Positions 25,866 through 39,320 of a stretch of DNA of 64,000 bases are shown here, one piece after another (within the stretch, counting starts at the first letter, position 1; every line of letters starts with the position of its first letter). The notes below the pieces were generated by a model that saw nothing but the letters and a program-made list of their open reading frames with translations, had not been told where the DNA came from and searched no databases. Source of the stretch: Macropodus opercularis (lineage: Eukaryota > Chordata > Actinopteri > Anabantiformes > Osphronemidae). Position numbers and translations under genes: made by a program. The DNA lies in the NCBI GenBank assembly GCA_030770545.1, contig CM061107.1, forward strand, positions 2,196,001-2,260,000. Direction: 5' to 3'.

Positions 25866-27845
25866 CTGCAAGAAGATAGTGTTGAAAGGTTGTTAGAATG
25901 GCCGACAAATATCTGAAAACATTCTACAATGTGGCATTTGTTGAGGTTATTCGGTCATTTTAATGCGGCATTAAAGAACATATCACTTATCAGTTTTTAC
26001 CTGTTGAATGGCGGGACCGACGACAAACAGAGAAAAGTGTTGGCTCCTAAGAGCTCCTCAACTGTGTCCTCAACTGTGTCCTCCTCTGGTCCCGTTGCTT
26101 CGTTGCACTGTCTGATTCGTGCTGTCCCACTGCTCTTCATCCAGCCTGATCCCAGCTTGAGGCTTTTGGATCAGGATTGCACCTGATGTCACCAATCCCC
26201 CGTGATGAGCTTAAACAATCAGGAGCCGTAACCCCTGGACAGGAAGGAGGAAGAGAAGAGCAAACAGATTGTGAAGACGACTTGCTGGAGAAAGTGAGAC
26301 AGAAGGTGAGACATAGAAACAATAAATGTGTAAACATGTTTTCACATCTATTTAGGTGTAAAACTAAATTGAAGAGGATGTGAAAGCTTAATATTTATCA
26401 CAGTCATGCAGCATCAGTAGCTAAAGCATTTGGACTAAGATAATATTCAAGCACATATTATTTATAGTGATTGACTTTCCAGATGTATAAACACTGTATT
26501 CACCACTAATTACTACCGTATTTCTACAGGTGGGGCAGATTGGGTGTTTACATCCACAAAAGGCTTGTGCCACAACAAAAGGCAGATCACATTATATAAT
26601 TTACCCTTCAGGCCTTAGTTGCTCTTAGTCTTTCAACCCTTTTTTAATATACATTTATTTTGTGGACAAAGGCCTATATTCAGTGTAGTAATCCTGCATT
26701 AGAAATGCATAAAACAATAAGCTTGTGCAGTATGTTTATTTCACACCTAACCAACACACCTGCTTTTTATTTTACACCTACTGTGTCTGTGAATACTTGG
26801 ACCACTCACCAGACATAAGTCAAGAGTAGAACCATCGTGTTTCTTTTTGTGTTTGCTATACAGTGTGAAGTTTTCACCTTTAACTGAATGTTCATCTGAG
26901 TCCGTACAAGCTGCTGATCCTAGGCCAAACCTTGACAAGGACTCACACTTAAGCCATTTTTCAGGATCTGGGTCAGTCTCATCTATTCAAGATTAACCCC
27001 ACACACCTCACTGTGGATTATGGAGACTCTCCTGGTCTTTATGAAGCCTGGTCTGTCACAGGACAACAAATGAATACTCACCTCCCTGTAGTTTCTCAAT
27101 GGCTACTTTTATATTAAATATAAAACCGCAGTTGGCAGGAATTGGAACTCTCAAAGGTCAATATCTTTAATGTTGATATTGATAATTGATCACTTGGTGG
27201 ATATAATAGTTTTGTGTGCTACATTGCATAGTGTCTTGTCCCACGTTTAACCTAATTTAAACGCAATTTTATTGCTGCTTTAATAAAATTGATAAATTAT
27301 TTTTTAAAGGGTTGACCGTCTTGTTAGGATTCTGTATATCATTAACAAATTTCAGGTAAACTTTTAAAAAAGATGTATTAATTAGAAAAATAATTTCACC
27401 ACAGAGTGTAAAGCTCATCTCACATTACACTGTTTTCCACAGAAGACAACATTTAGACCTGTTTGCTAGAACTGGATTATTTAACCAGGGTGAGTCCACA
27501 GTGAGGCCTTTGTGGTTGCCCAGCAACCAACAGACAGTGTTCAACATTTATGTTGCATTTATGTTTTTCTATATCCTGGACATTTATAGTGTTGTGTAAC
27601 GATCTACCCTGACCTGTAGATGGTGGTGTCGAGCCTTTAATTCCTACTTCCGGCTGCAAATATACATTTAGTTCAGCCCACTTTGGCCTATCAGCCAATA
27701 CAAGGGCGTCTCTACGGTCTTTTCAAAATAAGTTGCAGTTTCGATAAAAACGCGTTTTTCTAAAACGATTACAAGAACAATACCTTTATTTTGATAGTCC
27801 AGGTATTGTAGCCGGAAGCCCATTGAATATCGAGCGTCAGCGGCC
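25866..27845. other. Intergenic between gngt2 and tmem101
   Basis: The genes are divergent, so both promoters should lie here: gngt2 with its non-coding first exon, and tmem101 close to 27700-27845. A short duplicated block (cctcaactgtgt) lies near 26056-26082. No other coding exon is supported. Confidence 0.5.
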
Positions 27846-29716
27846 ATGGCGGCTCCGAGCAGAAAGCAGATGTTGCGGTTTTTGAGCCAGTTGGGAGCTT
27901 TTATTCTGACCCGGTTCGGATTTTGGAACTGCTTTAGTATGTTGATGCTGTTCGCCGAACGCGCCGATTCTAAAAGGTGAATGACTAGAGCTGGAAACGT
28001 TGCTAGCGTTAGCTGAACAGCTAACGGAAACGTAACTAACATCTATGCTAGCGTCGAGTTCCTGGAAAGAAGTTGGCTTTAAGAGAACTCGGTGGCTTGA
28101 AAAGTTGTAACAAGTCTGCACTGATTAGACCAACGGCTTAGAAGCTGATAGTTACACGTTGACAGTTTAAAAGGCGTATTAGAACAAACCCTGGGCAGGA
28201 AGTTGCAGCCATGTGGACCAGTGAACTGAAAGATAAAAAGCCTGTAATCAACGGGGCAGCTGTAGTTGTGTGGTTTTAGTGTGGGTTCATTGGCTGCACA
28301 CCGCTACACCGGTGGGCTGCTCTTCCCGACACGACCCCACCCTCGGAGTGATCTGCAGTTATAGCAGCTGTAAAGAAAACGTGTACTTCCACCCTGGGTT
28401 GAGCTGTCTCACCATTCACTCTGCTTGTATTTAACCGTTCCCTTTGATTCCATTGACTGTCTTTTCCTTTCTGATTAGTTTGTTGATGCTGTGGCTGAGC
28501 TTACTGTTGTTGTCTGTCATCGGCAGGAAGCCTGACATCCACGTACCCTACCTGTACGTGGACATGGGGGCTGCAGTGCTTTGTGCCAGCTTCATGTCAT
28601 TTGGTGTGAAGAGGAGATGGTTTGCGATGGCTGCTGCTGTACAACTAGCCATTAGCACCTACGCATCATATATTGGAGAACAGGTCCACTATGGGGACTG
28701 GCTTAAGGTGGGTCACCTTTTGAATCACTAAGGTGATAAAGATCCTTTCACCAGAGACTGACCTTGTACCGAGTACTTATACTTGCATATTTAAATAATT
28801 AAACTCTGCTGCTTGAACCTTGTCTGTACTGTAGGTCCGAATGTATTCCAGAGCGCTGGCTATCATCGGAGGCTTTCTGGTTCTCGCCAGCGGGGCAGGA
28901 GAGGTGTACAGACAGAAACCTCGCAGTAGATCCCTGCAGTCCACTGGACAGGTTTTCCTGGGAGTTTATCTCATCTGCATGGTAAGAGCCATTACAGCTG
29001 TCTAGATAATTAAATTTAGAGTGGCTCAGTAAGTAATCGTCTGGCTTCACTGCTACAATGAGGCCAGTGTGGTTATATAGGTCACATAATATATTTAATT
29101 AGCTCACTCAAACTCATCCGACTTCTTAAATTTGGATAATATCTGATGCCACTTGAAACTGGTGCCTCAGTGAGTTGGCCTACACTTAACCTTTTAATAG
29201 CACCTCATTATTACTTTTAACCTTTTATAGCCTCAGTGTTTAATCCATTAATTTACTTTATTGTCGAAGACGAACAAAATCCAGACAATTCACAACAAAT
29301 ATTTTTGTTTTGTATTTGCTGAAGTAATTACATCTGTACCTGTTAAACAGTTAAATGTACTCCCTTATTATACACTTTACAATTGCTGTACCACTTCCCC
29401 CCACCAGGTGTACTCCCTTCAGCACAGCAAAGAGGACAGACAGGCCTACCTGAACCATATTATCGGGGGAGAAATCACTCTGATGCTGCTTGGGGTTCTG
29501 CTTGGGGTGCTCGCTCTGGCCTTCCTCTCTGGCTACTATGTCCGTGTAGCCGCCCAGATCCTGGCCACTGTCCTCCCTCTGGTGATCCTGCTCATCGACG
29601 GCAACCTGGGCTACTGGCACCACACGCGCAAGGTGGAGTTCTGGAACCAGATGAAGCTGATAGGACATAACGTGGGCATCTTCGGTGCAGTGCTGATCCT
29701 GGCCACTGATGGTTGA
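27846..29716 (+). CDS. tmem101: Transmembrane protein 101
   Basis: Multi-pass membrane protein; the human form can activate NF-kappa-B when overexpressed, and its basic role is unknown. Four exons, 27846-27976, 28527-28707, 28835-28981 and 29408-29716, give 255 residues against 257 in human. The start is MAAPSRKQMLRFLSQLGAF in a good context (gccATGg). Conserved blocks include RKPD-hVPYLYVDMGAAVLC, VKRRWFAMAAAVQLAISTYA, HYGDWLKVRMYSRALAIIGG, SLQSTGQVFLGVYLIC and the C-terminal VEFWNQMKLIGHNVGIFGAV ending ATDG. Several hydrophobic stretches, roughly six to eight, fit membrane helices. The gene lies divergent to gngt2, and the next gene converges on its 3' end. Confidence 0.96.
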
Positions 29717-30655
29717 AGCCTCCTTGTCTGTTAGGAAGACTTTTACAGGCCGAGGTGTCTGCACACTTCACAATACTAGAGTTGGGTATCTTTGAATTGG
29801 TTTCATTTCCAATGCAGATTGTGCTTATCGTATTATTTGTTCAGATTCTAAAAGGGTAAAAACATTAAATGAAGAATGTGTGGCTGCTGAGGCTGCAGCG
29901 TTATTGCCCTGCAGTAGACTTTCACATGGTTACTCCTAACACAAACAAACGACACGTGCAGCATCATGACCGGGTCGCGGTACCCAACCCTACACGCATC
30001 CAGAGAAGTTTGCTGCCCTTCTGTCGCAGCCTGAGCTTGTACTCGAAGCTTCCATCACACAGTAACCTCTCAGGACTCAAACTCTCCAAGCTGAGACGGT
30101 TGGATGCAAGACAGGTCGATTGTCTTTAGCTGTTGGTAATTTGGTTTGGTAAGAATACAATGTTTCTTTTTTTATAACTTATGTTTACATTTTCTGTTAT
30201 GCTCTGAAATGTGACACTGAGTCTCGGTACTGTACATACAAGGAAAGATGGTTGTGGTTGAGAAATATTAAGATTTAACGTGGGCAGTATTGCTTTGGGT
30301 ATGGGAAGGCTGCAGTTTGAACTCTTAAACACTATTTGTTGCATTTCTTTGACCTTTATATATTCACATGAGAGCTATTAAGTTTCCATTGAGCTTAACA
30401 TGCACTGCTTTTATATCTAAATAGTCATTTTATAAATCTTTTTTCCTTTCTTTATTTGGTGATAGGATGCATATTATTAATCTATGACTGCCTCACCTTT
30501 CTGACAAGGCGTCAAGACTGTATGACAAACAAGAGGAGTAAATATGATGTAATGTAAATGTGATTTTGAATTATTAAATTATGTTTTGTTCTTTAATATT
30601 ATGTTCTGATACAAAAGCCAAAGTTTGAACCCACATTTCATACTGGTGCATATCT

Positions 30656-30706
30656 AATAAACTGGCGACTTCCTTGATGCAGACCCTTGATAAGGTGAGA
30701 AATAAA
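30656..30706 (+). terminator. Candidate poly(A) signals of tmem101
   Basis: Two AATAAA hexamers at 30656-30661 and 30701-30706 lie about 1 kb after the tmem101 stop codon. They would give a 3' UTR near 1 kb. Which is used cannot be told from sequence. Confidence 0.4.
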
Positions 30707-32356
30707 TATTGTTATACAAGAGTTGGTTATATATTTTATGCTGCACAGGTCACCTGATGTTTGTCAGCTGTCTTCTAACAGGTCAGTGCAGCTTTTTAAC
30801 CGCATGTGTAAATATATGGGTGAATTAGACAGTAGAGTAGTTTCAGACAGTAACAGCGAGACTGCAAAATCTCATGAAATGACAATGACCCTGAACTGGA
30901 ATTTGTGTAGCTCACATGACAAAGTTTCTCTTGTGGTTTTCTCCCCTAAAGCTTCTGCAGGATGCTAGTTTTCTACCTGCCCTCACAGTAAACCAGTTTA
31001 GTTGCTAAGCAAGATAAAACCATGTCAATGTAGAGACGTGACTGCATGAGATCCAAATGATTCTCGTTCAGAATAAGCCGCGGGATCAGTTAATGTTAGT
31101 GAATCCGTAACAGAACATACACTGTTACGCAACACGTGACAGAGCAGGTCTCCGCTATCGTCCTGTTACATTTAATCATGTAATAAACTAGTCTGACCAG
31201 TGTAATATGTTCAGTGTTGGGTCTCTTCTGGTTTTGAGAACTTCTCACCTCACAGGTGTTGCATCATGAAACATGCTCCTGATTATTTTAAGTGTAGATC
31301 ATTAATTTGTTTAAAGTTCATTTCAACAGTGTTTCTCTCCACTGACCTTTGTGCTAATGCAGTGTTTTCCTCTTTTTCTTTCCCAAACCGTAACTCGGGA
31401 CCTGATCTTGTGCACTTAAGCAGATCATCAGTTCATGTAATATAAAGTGCTCTCAGCCATAATCCATGTTTTAAGTCCTTTTTGAGTTTGAGAATTAGAT
31501 CTAGTTTATGATTGCTGCCTTCAGGAAGCGTGTCTCTACTAAACTGACGCTAATGTGTTGGATTCCTCCATCGTTCCTTAGAAACACCTCATCAGCCTGG
31601 GTACCATGAGTCTTAACTCAGTTTGGTGCAACTGTTACAGCTCCTCTCTGTAATAAAATGGTGGCTCTGTGGCGTCACGGTCGCTGTGACAGACGCCTTG
31701 TCATACTGTGGCTTATCTCTATATCCTCATCTTCCTTTACCGCTCATTGATACTCTAACACATGTTAACTGTATTGAAAACCCACAACACCACAGAGCAA
31801 ATACATGTTAATGCTTGTAACAAATGTGGCTGCCACAGTCGGTGTGAAGACTGAATTTCTTGAACTGCTCAGCTAATCTTCCACTGTGTTAAAGGCTAAA
31901 CTTAAGGTTCTGCTTTCATGGGTTCAACCTCAGGACCTGAAGGAGTCGTATGTTGAAATGTGTCATTACCCGTTTATAAATGTGTTATAAGTTATGAATG
32001 AAGTAACGTGTGTAAAGTACTAGTACGTTTTTTACAGTAATACTGCCTCACAATTAAAATCCCTGTAAATACAGTAGTAACGTCTATAAAATTATTCTAT
32101 TAAACTGTGAAATCAAGTAATTGTTGTGAAACAAAGACGTTTGTGTCGGTACAACCACCGAGTTAAAGTGAAAAGCTACAACTTTAACTGTCAGATCACA
32201 TCTAGTGAGTTTTAGGCAAAATGGGAAACCAGTACACGCACCTGAAATCCCAACAATAGAGCAGATGAAGCCTGTTAATGAGGAAACTACGATGAGATGA
32301 TGTGGGGAAACTACATCACTAGTATTGAGGCTGGACACAATGATGCGACACCTCCA
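30707..32356. other. Intergenic between tmem101 and the LRR gene 3' end
   Basis: Nothing coding is supported. Part should be the 3' UTR of the minus-strand LRR gene just below 32357. No notable repeat was seen. Confidence 0.5.
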
Positions 32357-33906
32357 TCATCTGTCTTGTCTCTGTGACTCCGCATCACTTTGAGTTTGTT
32401 TGTTCTTCCGGTTGTGCTCTGCTTTGACCAAGGTACCGATCACAGCCAACAGCACAGTGATGGTGATGACGAGCACTGACGCCGTCTCAGCCATGCACAG
32501 CTGGCTGTCCAGCGAGGCCAGAGGGCTCCCGGCCTGATGGGCAGGGCGGTGGCAGACGATGTCCTTGTAGTCCTCTACATGCAGATGCCGAACGTGCTGG
32601 ATTTTGCCAAAGACGCGCTGCAGGTCGCAGTCACACGTCCAGGGGTTTAAGGACATGTGAAGATGGGTGCTGGTGGTCTGGAGCTGCAGGAACGTCTTGA
32701 ATCGTATGCGCTCAAGCTGGTTCCCCCGAAGACCGAGGAGGGTCAGACTCCGCAAGGGAGTCAGAGCCTCAGTCTCGATTTGAGAGATGTTGTTGTGGTT
32801 GAGCAGCAGCACCTTCAGGCTTTGCTGCCTGCTCAACAAACCATCATTAAGCATGTTCAACCTGTTTCCTTCCAGGTTGAGGAGACTCAGTCGGGACAGG
32901 CTCTTGAAAACACAGACGTCCATCGCCTGAATGCGGTTGTGACTGAGGTCCAGTGTCTTCAGGTTTTCAAGATCCCCCAGGGAACTGGAGTCCAGGTGCT
33001 GCAGCAGGTTGTGTCCCAGTCGGAGCTCCAGGAGGGAGAAGAGGCTCTGAGAGAAGTCCTGAGAGAGCCAGCGCAGCCGGTTGAAACTCAAATCCAGCTT
33101 CTCCAAAAACTGCAGCGAGGACAGAGACTAGAGGACAGAGAGGAGGAAAACTGGGCATCAGAGGTGAGTTCAAAGACAAACAACTTACAGTCACCCACTC
33201 ACCCACCGTTGTCATACAGCTTTAAGGTACCTGAACTCTCACTTACGGCTTCCAGAACGAGGGGATTCTCATTCACATTTACAATAAAACAAGATCGTGT
33301 AGTGATGAAAATAATCAGTAGCTGCAGTTACACTTTTACTTAATAGTTACATTCATATTTCACATAGAAAAGCCAGTCAAATTAATGGTTGAATATAAAA
33401 TCCTACAGCTTGACAGACTAACGTACATAATCAAAATCATAGACGGTTGTGTAATTAGTTTCACCTCCATGAGCAGCAACGTTGAAACACTCCTTACGCA
33501 TCGGTGCACTAGTAAAAACAACAACTTGCTGTAATGATCTGCATTATGTGACGTTCTGGAGACATCACATCAGTCACTTTGTGCCTTTAATGAGCATAGA
33601 TATTAGAAAGTAATGTCCCGGTTTTGGTACCTGAGGTTGCAGACTTTGGATGCTGTTGTTGGACATCAGAAGGATCTTGAGGGACCACAATCCTTTGAAA
33701 GATCTAGAGTTAACCTCCGTCAGCTTGTTCCCACTCAGGTCCAGCAGCCAGGAGCCATGGGAGATGCTAGGAGGGACCTGGACCAGCCCACGAAGCCTGC
33801 AGTCCACCAGGTCAGAAGTCTCGTAGCACAGACAGGAGCTGGGACACAATTTAAAGCCAAACGCAGTGCTCAGAAGAGCGGGCAGCGAAAGCATCACGCC
33901 GAGCAT
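32357..33906 (-). CDS. LRR single-pass type I membrane protein
   Basis: Probably a cell-surface adhesion or receptor-accessory protein of 348 residues. Two exons, 33631-33906 and 32357-33127, join at a codon boundary. Residues 1-18 form a signal peptide (MLGVMLSLPALLSTAFG). An LRRNT cysteine cap follows (CPSSCLCYETSDLVDC). About eight 24-residue repeats of the LxxLxLxxNxL type come next, for example LEKLDLSFNRLRWLSQDF and LKTLDLSHNRIQAM. They are closed by an LRRCT cap beginning NPWTCDCDL with later cysteines in IVC and QLC. One membrane helix (ASVLVITITVLLAVIGTLV) and a short basic polar tail end the protein. The architecture fits LRTM or LRRC26/38/52/55-like proteins, but no signature fixes the family, so no symbol is given. 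An ATG four codons downstream is an alternative start. Confidence 0.85.
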
Positions 33907-35135
33907 CTTCTTCTACATCAAAGTCTGCTCGGTCCTGATGGAAATCATGGCTACAGTCTTTCCCTCTGAGCAATAAACCTGAAAGCCACGAGAACCCGAC
34001 TGAACGCACCAACATGACATTTCTGGAAACTGCCTGCGAGGGCACGTCGACTATTCCTGATTAGAGAGGGATTATGGGCTTAAACAGATCATCAAAACAT
34101 CACCATATTTGGGGAGCAAGGCCATATCTCGTCCGCTTTGGACCAATTCCTACAACAAGGATTTGCATCTGTCGCTGTGTATGGATAAAGCGGTTTCAGT
34201 CTGGTTGTCCTAGCTTTTCTGCAGTTATGCAACATTACGTGGATATTTCATAACCAAATCTTTAAGTTGGTGAGGGAATCAGTTTGGTAACAGCGTCCAC
34301 GCACAGACGGACCCATCAACTCGACGTCACACCAGAGCAACCAGGCAAAACGTAGCCGTGCATCAACCCAAACGCTACATCACCAACGAGTGCGATTGGT
34401 TTGTAACGTTTCAATCACTGACCTGCTCGCTCCTGCAGAAGAGGTTATCACGAGGCTTCAGGCAAACCAGAAGCCGAGAACATTTAAATTATTCTGTGAT
34501 GACACCACTTACCTGGAACTGCATTACACATCCCACGGCTCTTTTTCTCTCGTCACAGTTGAAAGCACATGAAGGAATTATTCACAAAGCTTTAAAAAAA
34601 GTTATTGATAATTACAGTATTACAGTCAGAATTTATGTTACTTTTATTTTAGAAAATGTCCTTTAAAGTGTGGCGTTTCAAGTCACATTTTGTTTAAAAT
34701 ACAGAAAATACAGACAGTAGAACATGGATACAGAAAAAAAAAAAAAAAAAGACAAAATAAAGCTAACAAGCCTTTCTGACTGCTCTAGTTTTCTCTTTTT
34801 GAAATGAAACTGAAGGCAAAGGAAGGAGGGCGGAAAAAGAAAAGGCTTTGGGGACAGGAGGGGAGGAGTAGGGGCAGATTGAGACAAGTTAGTTAAGGAA
34901 ACTATGGTTGCTTCATGGTTCATGTTTAAATTATTTTTTATAAAGTCTAATTTAAGATTTTATCTTTCCTCTTTCTTTTTTGTCTTTTTCATTTAATGGT
35001 ATTTGATCTTCTGGATCCAGGGCCCTCAGCGCTCCTCCTTGTGGTCTCGGACTGAGGACAAGGAATGCCGACTTAGTCTGGCAGTGGGAACAGAACCACC
35101 CGCGTCGTCTCCCCCAGCCGACCCGCACTGCCAAC
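33907..35135. other. LRR gene promoter side and lsm12 3' UTR
   Basis: The left part should contain the promoter and 5' UTR of the LRR gene. The right part is the lsm12 3' UTR, with minus-strand ATTAAA at 34992-34997 and AATAAA at 34643-34648 as poly(A) candidates. A 17-base A run ends at 34750. No other gene is supported. Confidence 0.45.
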
Positions 35136-38100
35136 TCAAGAAGATAAAGTGGAGTCCTTCTGTGTTTGCTGTGCTTGTGAACGTTGCATGGACTTCTGAC
35201 TTTCCACGTCTCTAAAATGTTTCTCAACCTGCAGGAATAAAGCACAAGTATGTAACGACACTAAGAAAATCCACAGACCCCAGTAGGCTGCCACGTTTAG
35301 ACGCTTCTGATTAGGACCAACATTGACTTCCTCTGTATGTGCCTCACAGAAATCCAGTCTTCTGAGAAGTACTTTCCAAAATGAGCGCCATTATTGATTA
35401 AACCATTATTTATAGAGGCACAGATTAATAGTGGCTGACACACGTCACACCAACGACTTCATGTCATGTAGAACCTGCGATGGTTGTTGGTGTCATGTAG
35501 GCTGAAAATGCTGATCTACTCTACCTGAGGCCTACACAAGAGCCTCTTCAAACAGGTTCACTAAAGTAAGGCCAGACTGTGGCGCAAGCTCCATGACGAC
35601 GTGGACATGGATAGACTGACTCTGACTCTCGTAGCTGAGCATATCCACCCTTTACGGCCACTGATGTGTTCAGATACTAGTCCAGCAGAGAACCTCATGA
35701 TAACAGCCTATCAATATGGACCAGCACCTTGTTAAGTCTATGGAATGACGAATGAAGTCAGTGTCAGAAGGTTGTACCCAGTAAAATGGTGAGTACATAA
35801 GCATTAATACAGGACAATGGCCGAAGCTAAATAAATGTATATTCCTACTTACATAAACACACTGTACATGCTGTTGTGGATTTTCAATTAAAAATCACTT
35901 GGTGGCCTTAAGGGCTTGGTTGTAGTGAGGGACGCTGTGACTTACATGAACTCACACAAACAGTGGCTCCTTTGTGCCACATTTACCCAGCATCTAGCAG
36001 AAGCACCTGCTGTGGTGTGTTAATTCGACCTTTTCACAGGTTCTCAGTGTTTTAACTGTTGCCATCACTGGACCTTGTTTTATCTCTGGCTACATGTAGC
36101 AGATGAAGTAGTAAGACTGTTGGCTGCAGAGCCGGAGGTTTGTGTGTTCGGGAAATATGCAGATGCAGGTTTACTTACTATTTTGCGTACATGACTTAAA
36201 GCGCTTCCCTCTTTGCCTTTGCAGTTCTCAGCCTGGTAAGGCGGCGAGATTACGACATCGTCCATCACAATAATGTTCTTCTCCTGCCATTTACAGTCTT
36301 TGATGCTGCAAAGAAGAACAAACATCTTAGTGAAAAGAGGCGTATTTGTTAGAATTCGCATCGGCTACATTTAGACGCAGAGCTAAATATCTACGGGATG
36401 GATGCTCAGCTACCTGCTCCAAGCACCAACTGCATAAAGTTCTTACGTTTTGTGAATCGTCTGGAATAGCTGTTGGCCCTCCACAGAAACCCCAGCACTG
36501 ATTGCATAGGCTTGGGACAGCTTGTCCTCCTTTTCTGTCCGTGCTCGATTGGCAAGCTGCGAAGAGTCCAACAGAACAGAGAAGTTAACATCAGACATTG
36601 AAAACTATTTCAAACTGGTTCAATTCACAATGGATTTATTAAAGCGTTGTAATTGAGCATACACTCACATAGAACTAGAGGAACAGATGTGTAAAACAAA
36701 CAGAACGCAATGCTCTGTGAATCTCAACAGGACATCAACATATCAGATGCTTCAATTGACATTTAATCATTTCATGAAAATATGCGAAATGCTCTTTATA
36801 CCTGGTTTTAGTGACCTGTTGGAAATCTGACCAAAATAGTTGTCAGCTGCTTAATTTCTTGGTTTGCGTGAAGTGTTTGAGGTGTTGTCGCCATCAAATT
36901 GAAAACTAAACGGTAAAATCTGATGTGTTCTACTGTGAATAAGAGCCTATGCATTGTTCATTCATGTTGAAGGTCTCAACAATGCTGCTGCCTTATTTAC
37001 CTTCACTGGCTGATAACAGACAGAACTTTGCTACTGTCTGGCGCTGAAGCCAAGGCATCCCTCAGTATTTTCATGTAGGCTCAGAAACACAGCAGACAGA
37101 CTTACCTTGCTAACATTCAGCGATGCTAGTGGGGGTGGAGTCTCGGTGCGGTCATTTATTATGTCCACATCAGATACATAGGCTAAGTTGATCAGAATGA
37201 CGTCGTTTAGGTTCGGCTTGCCGCTGGAGGAAGCACATTCTTTAAAAGAAGTCAGGTCAAGGTACACAACTCAGTGGGAGAGAAAAACACTGGCCTGATA
37301 TCTGACCCCTGGTCAGTGAGACTGCACAAAGAGGCTTATGAGCCCGAGAACACTGGCTGAGTAGCAGGGGCAGTGTGAGGTAGTGCCAGTTACAGCAGGC
37401 AATTACATACAAACGGCAACGCAATGGTTTGTTCAAACCAACATCTACCGTAAGTGGAGCCATGAGGCCGAGTTGGAAAAGCTCTGAATTAGCACAATTA
37501 CCCACAACACCACCCATCGACAAATTAACTGACAACTACACAACTATAGTAATTTATCTTTCATCTCATTCACTAACAAAAACTGAAAGCATCTAAAACT
37601 CGGAAACATGAAGCTGCCAGCAGTTCAGGTCCGACCTGCCGGGCTTGTCCGCTTCATGCAGGCACCGAGTGTCTGGCCCAGTGTTTTAGGTCGGTTTACC
37701 AAAAGGAGAGGAGTTTCAGATTTTCCACGGACTAGGAGGAATTTGAAGACAAGCTGGGGTGGAGCTGGACCTTTTATGAGCCGGACCCCAAAGCTCAAAC
37801 TTTGAGTGTCCAGTGTGATGCAACCAGAACCTGCCCTGATGTTCATTTCAGCTGCACCTCAAGTGATGATTGGTTTACCTGATGAGAGCTACACACACCA
37901 GGGCCTGTGTCGCCAACTGTGCACATGTCACAACTTCATTCACTACGTGGTTCGGCCCAAACCTGGGAGAGGACGTTAGCTGCAGGTTAAAACGCTAAAT
38001 AAGCCTCCGCGCCGCTGGGTCGTATTTATATGCTAATCCACACGCCCCTGCATGGGTGTCGACATGCTCACAAGCTAACGAGGGCTGTGATGAACTCATG

Positions 38101-38903
38101 GCCCCCAGAGCCACGTTGAAATCAACCAGATAACTCGCCACAGTCGCTCCAAATGTGCGACGCCCCCGGGTTCGGGTGAGAGAAAGCCCAGCAGGGAAGC
38201 GTAGGCCGGTTGGTGCCGTTAACCGAGCACGTAGCAGCAGTGTGGGTTAGCATGTTAGCCGAGCTAGCGGCATCTACACTTCCCTGACGCCCATTCATCG
38301 CTAGCTGTAGGAAGCCCCCGCTAGCATGTCCGAGTCACGCCGAGCTAAACTATGCGGGCGAATCGCTGCACAACAGGCGGAGCGAGGTGCGGTGGGCGCC
38401 CGTTAGCCTGGAACTAGCAGCGGTCGGAGGCTGTGGAGCGCACACAGCCATGATGCCTCACCAGGACGCGCTGCCAGATAGTGATCCACGCTGAGGTCCA
38501 GCAACACAATGAGGGGATTCAAAACACATGCAGCCGCGAGCCGCGAGCCCTTACGCCCGAGCCGGCCCGGCCTCTCCGGGAGGGGATTTGACACATCGCC
38601 CGCTTAGGGAAATGCCTCCAGAAGAGCAGATTTTAAAACGGACGAGGACGAACAGCTCGGCTCCCACCAATTACGCCTGCGCGGATCACTATTTGACACA
38701 TTTTCGGTTACCCTACAGGCCCTTGTAGCCAGGCAGGCCAGGAAGCGATCCGCGGCTCCACGCGGACAAAGGATACTCAGAGTCAGCATCTTGGACTGGT
38801 AGTCAAAGGCGACCACTTCTCCCTGTAGACGTTGGCCCAAGCAGGTGAGGCAAGAGACATGGCTCCCGACGCTGAAATACTCCCCCGGTCCAGGAGCCGC
38901 CAT
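35136..38903 (-). CDS. lsm12: LSM12 homologue
   Basis: Lsm-fold protein with a C-terminal anticodon-binding-like (AD) domain. Human LSM12 binds RNA and partners such as ataxin-2, and has been reported as an NAADP-binding regulator of two-pore channels. Five exons, 38777-38903, 37106-37239, 36447-36556, 36179-36305 and 35136-35228, give 196 residues against 195 in human. The N terminus is MAAPGPGEYFSVGSHVSC, with the Lsm core ending LQGEVVAFDYQSKMLTLKC. Next comes VSDVDIINDRTETPPPLASL. The AD domain contains LSQAYAISAGVSVEGQQLF, DCKWQEKNIIVMDDVVISPP and [20 protein letters not shown]. The C terminus is Gln and Ser rich and ends DSTLSS. It starts 417 bp from g6pc3 in the opposite direction, an arrangement also found in human. 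Confidence 0.97.
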
Positions 38904-39320
38904 CTTCTCCGCCAGGAAACCGGAGCGCCTGACTTACGTAAAGCGACGCGATGTCGTATGGAGACGGAACCTGGGCGTGTCGGAGCACGTCGCGTCGCGT
39001 GCTCCAAGAAGAAGATGACTTTCTTTACTATCCAACCAGCAGAACCCCGCGACGTGGTCCCGAGTAGTTCGCAGCCAGACGGGCGGGTAAGTGACGCGTA
39101 GATGTCCGTCAGTGTCACGAAGCACAAAGTTGTGGCTTTGTCTAACGACCAGCCGCTTTCAACGCGCCCCAACCGGAAGTAGCACACGGTTCCTTCCAGC
39201 TGGCGGCGGAAACGCACTGGAGCTACACGGAACATAAACACGAAGAAGAAGAAGCTGCTGCTCCAACCGTGTGGTTCACAGCCGCAGCTCAGCGCTCGTT
39301 CACGGGAAGACGGTTCCGGG
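38904..39320. promoter_or_regulatory. Bidirectional promoter between lsm12 and g6pc3
   Basis: A 417-bp GC- and CpG-rich interval separates the two divergent ATGs, without a TATA box. It is a typical housekeeping-type shared promoter. The same head-to-head pair exists in human 17q21.31, so the arrangement predates the fish-tetrapod split. Actual start sites cannot be read from sequence. Confidence 0.75.
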
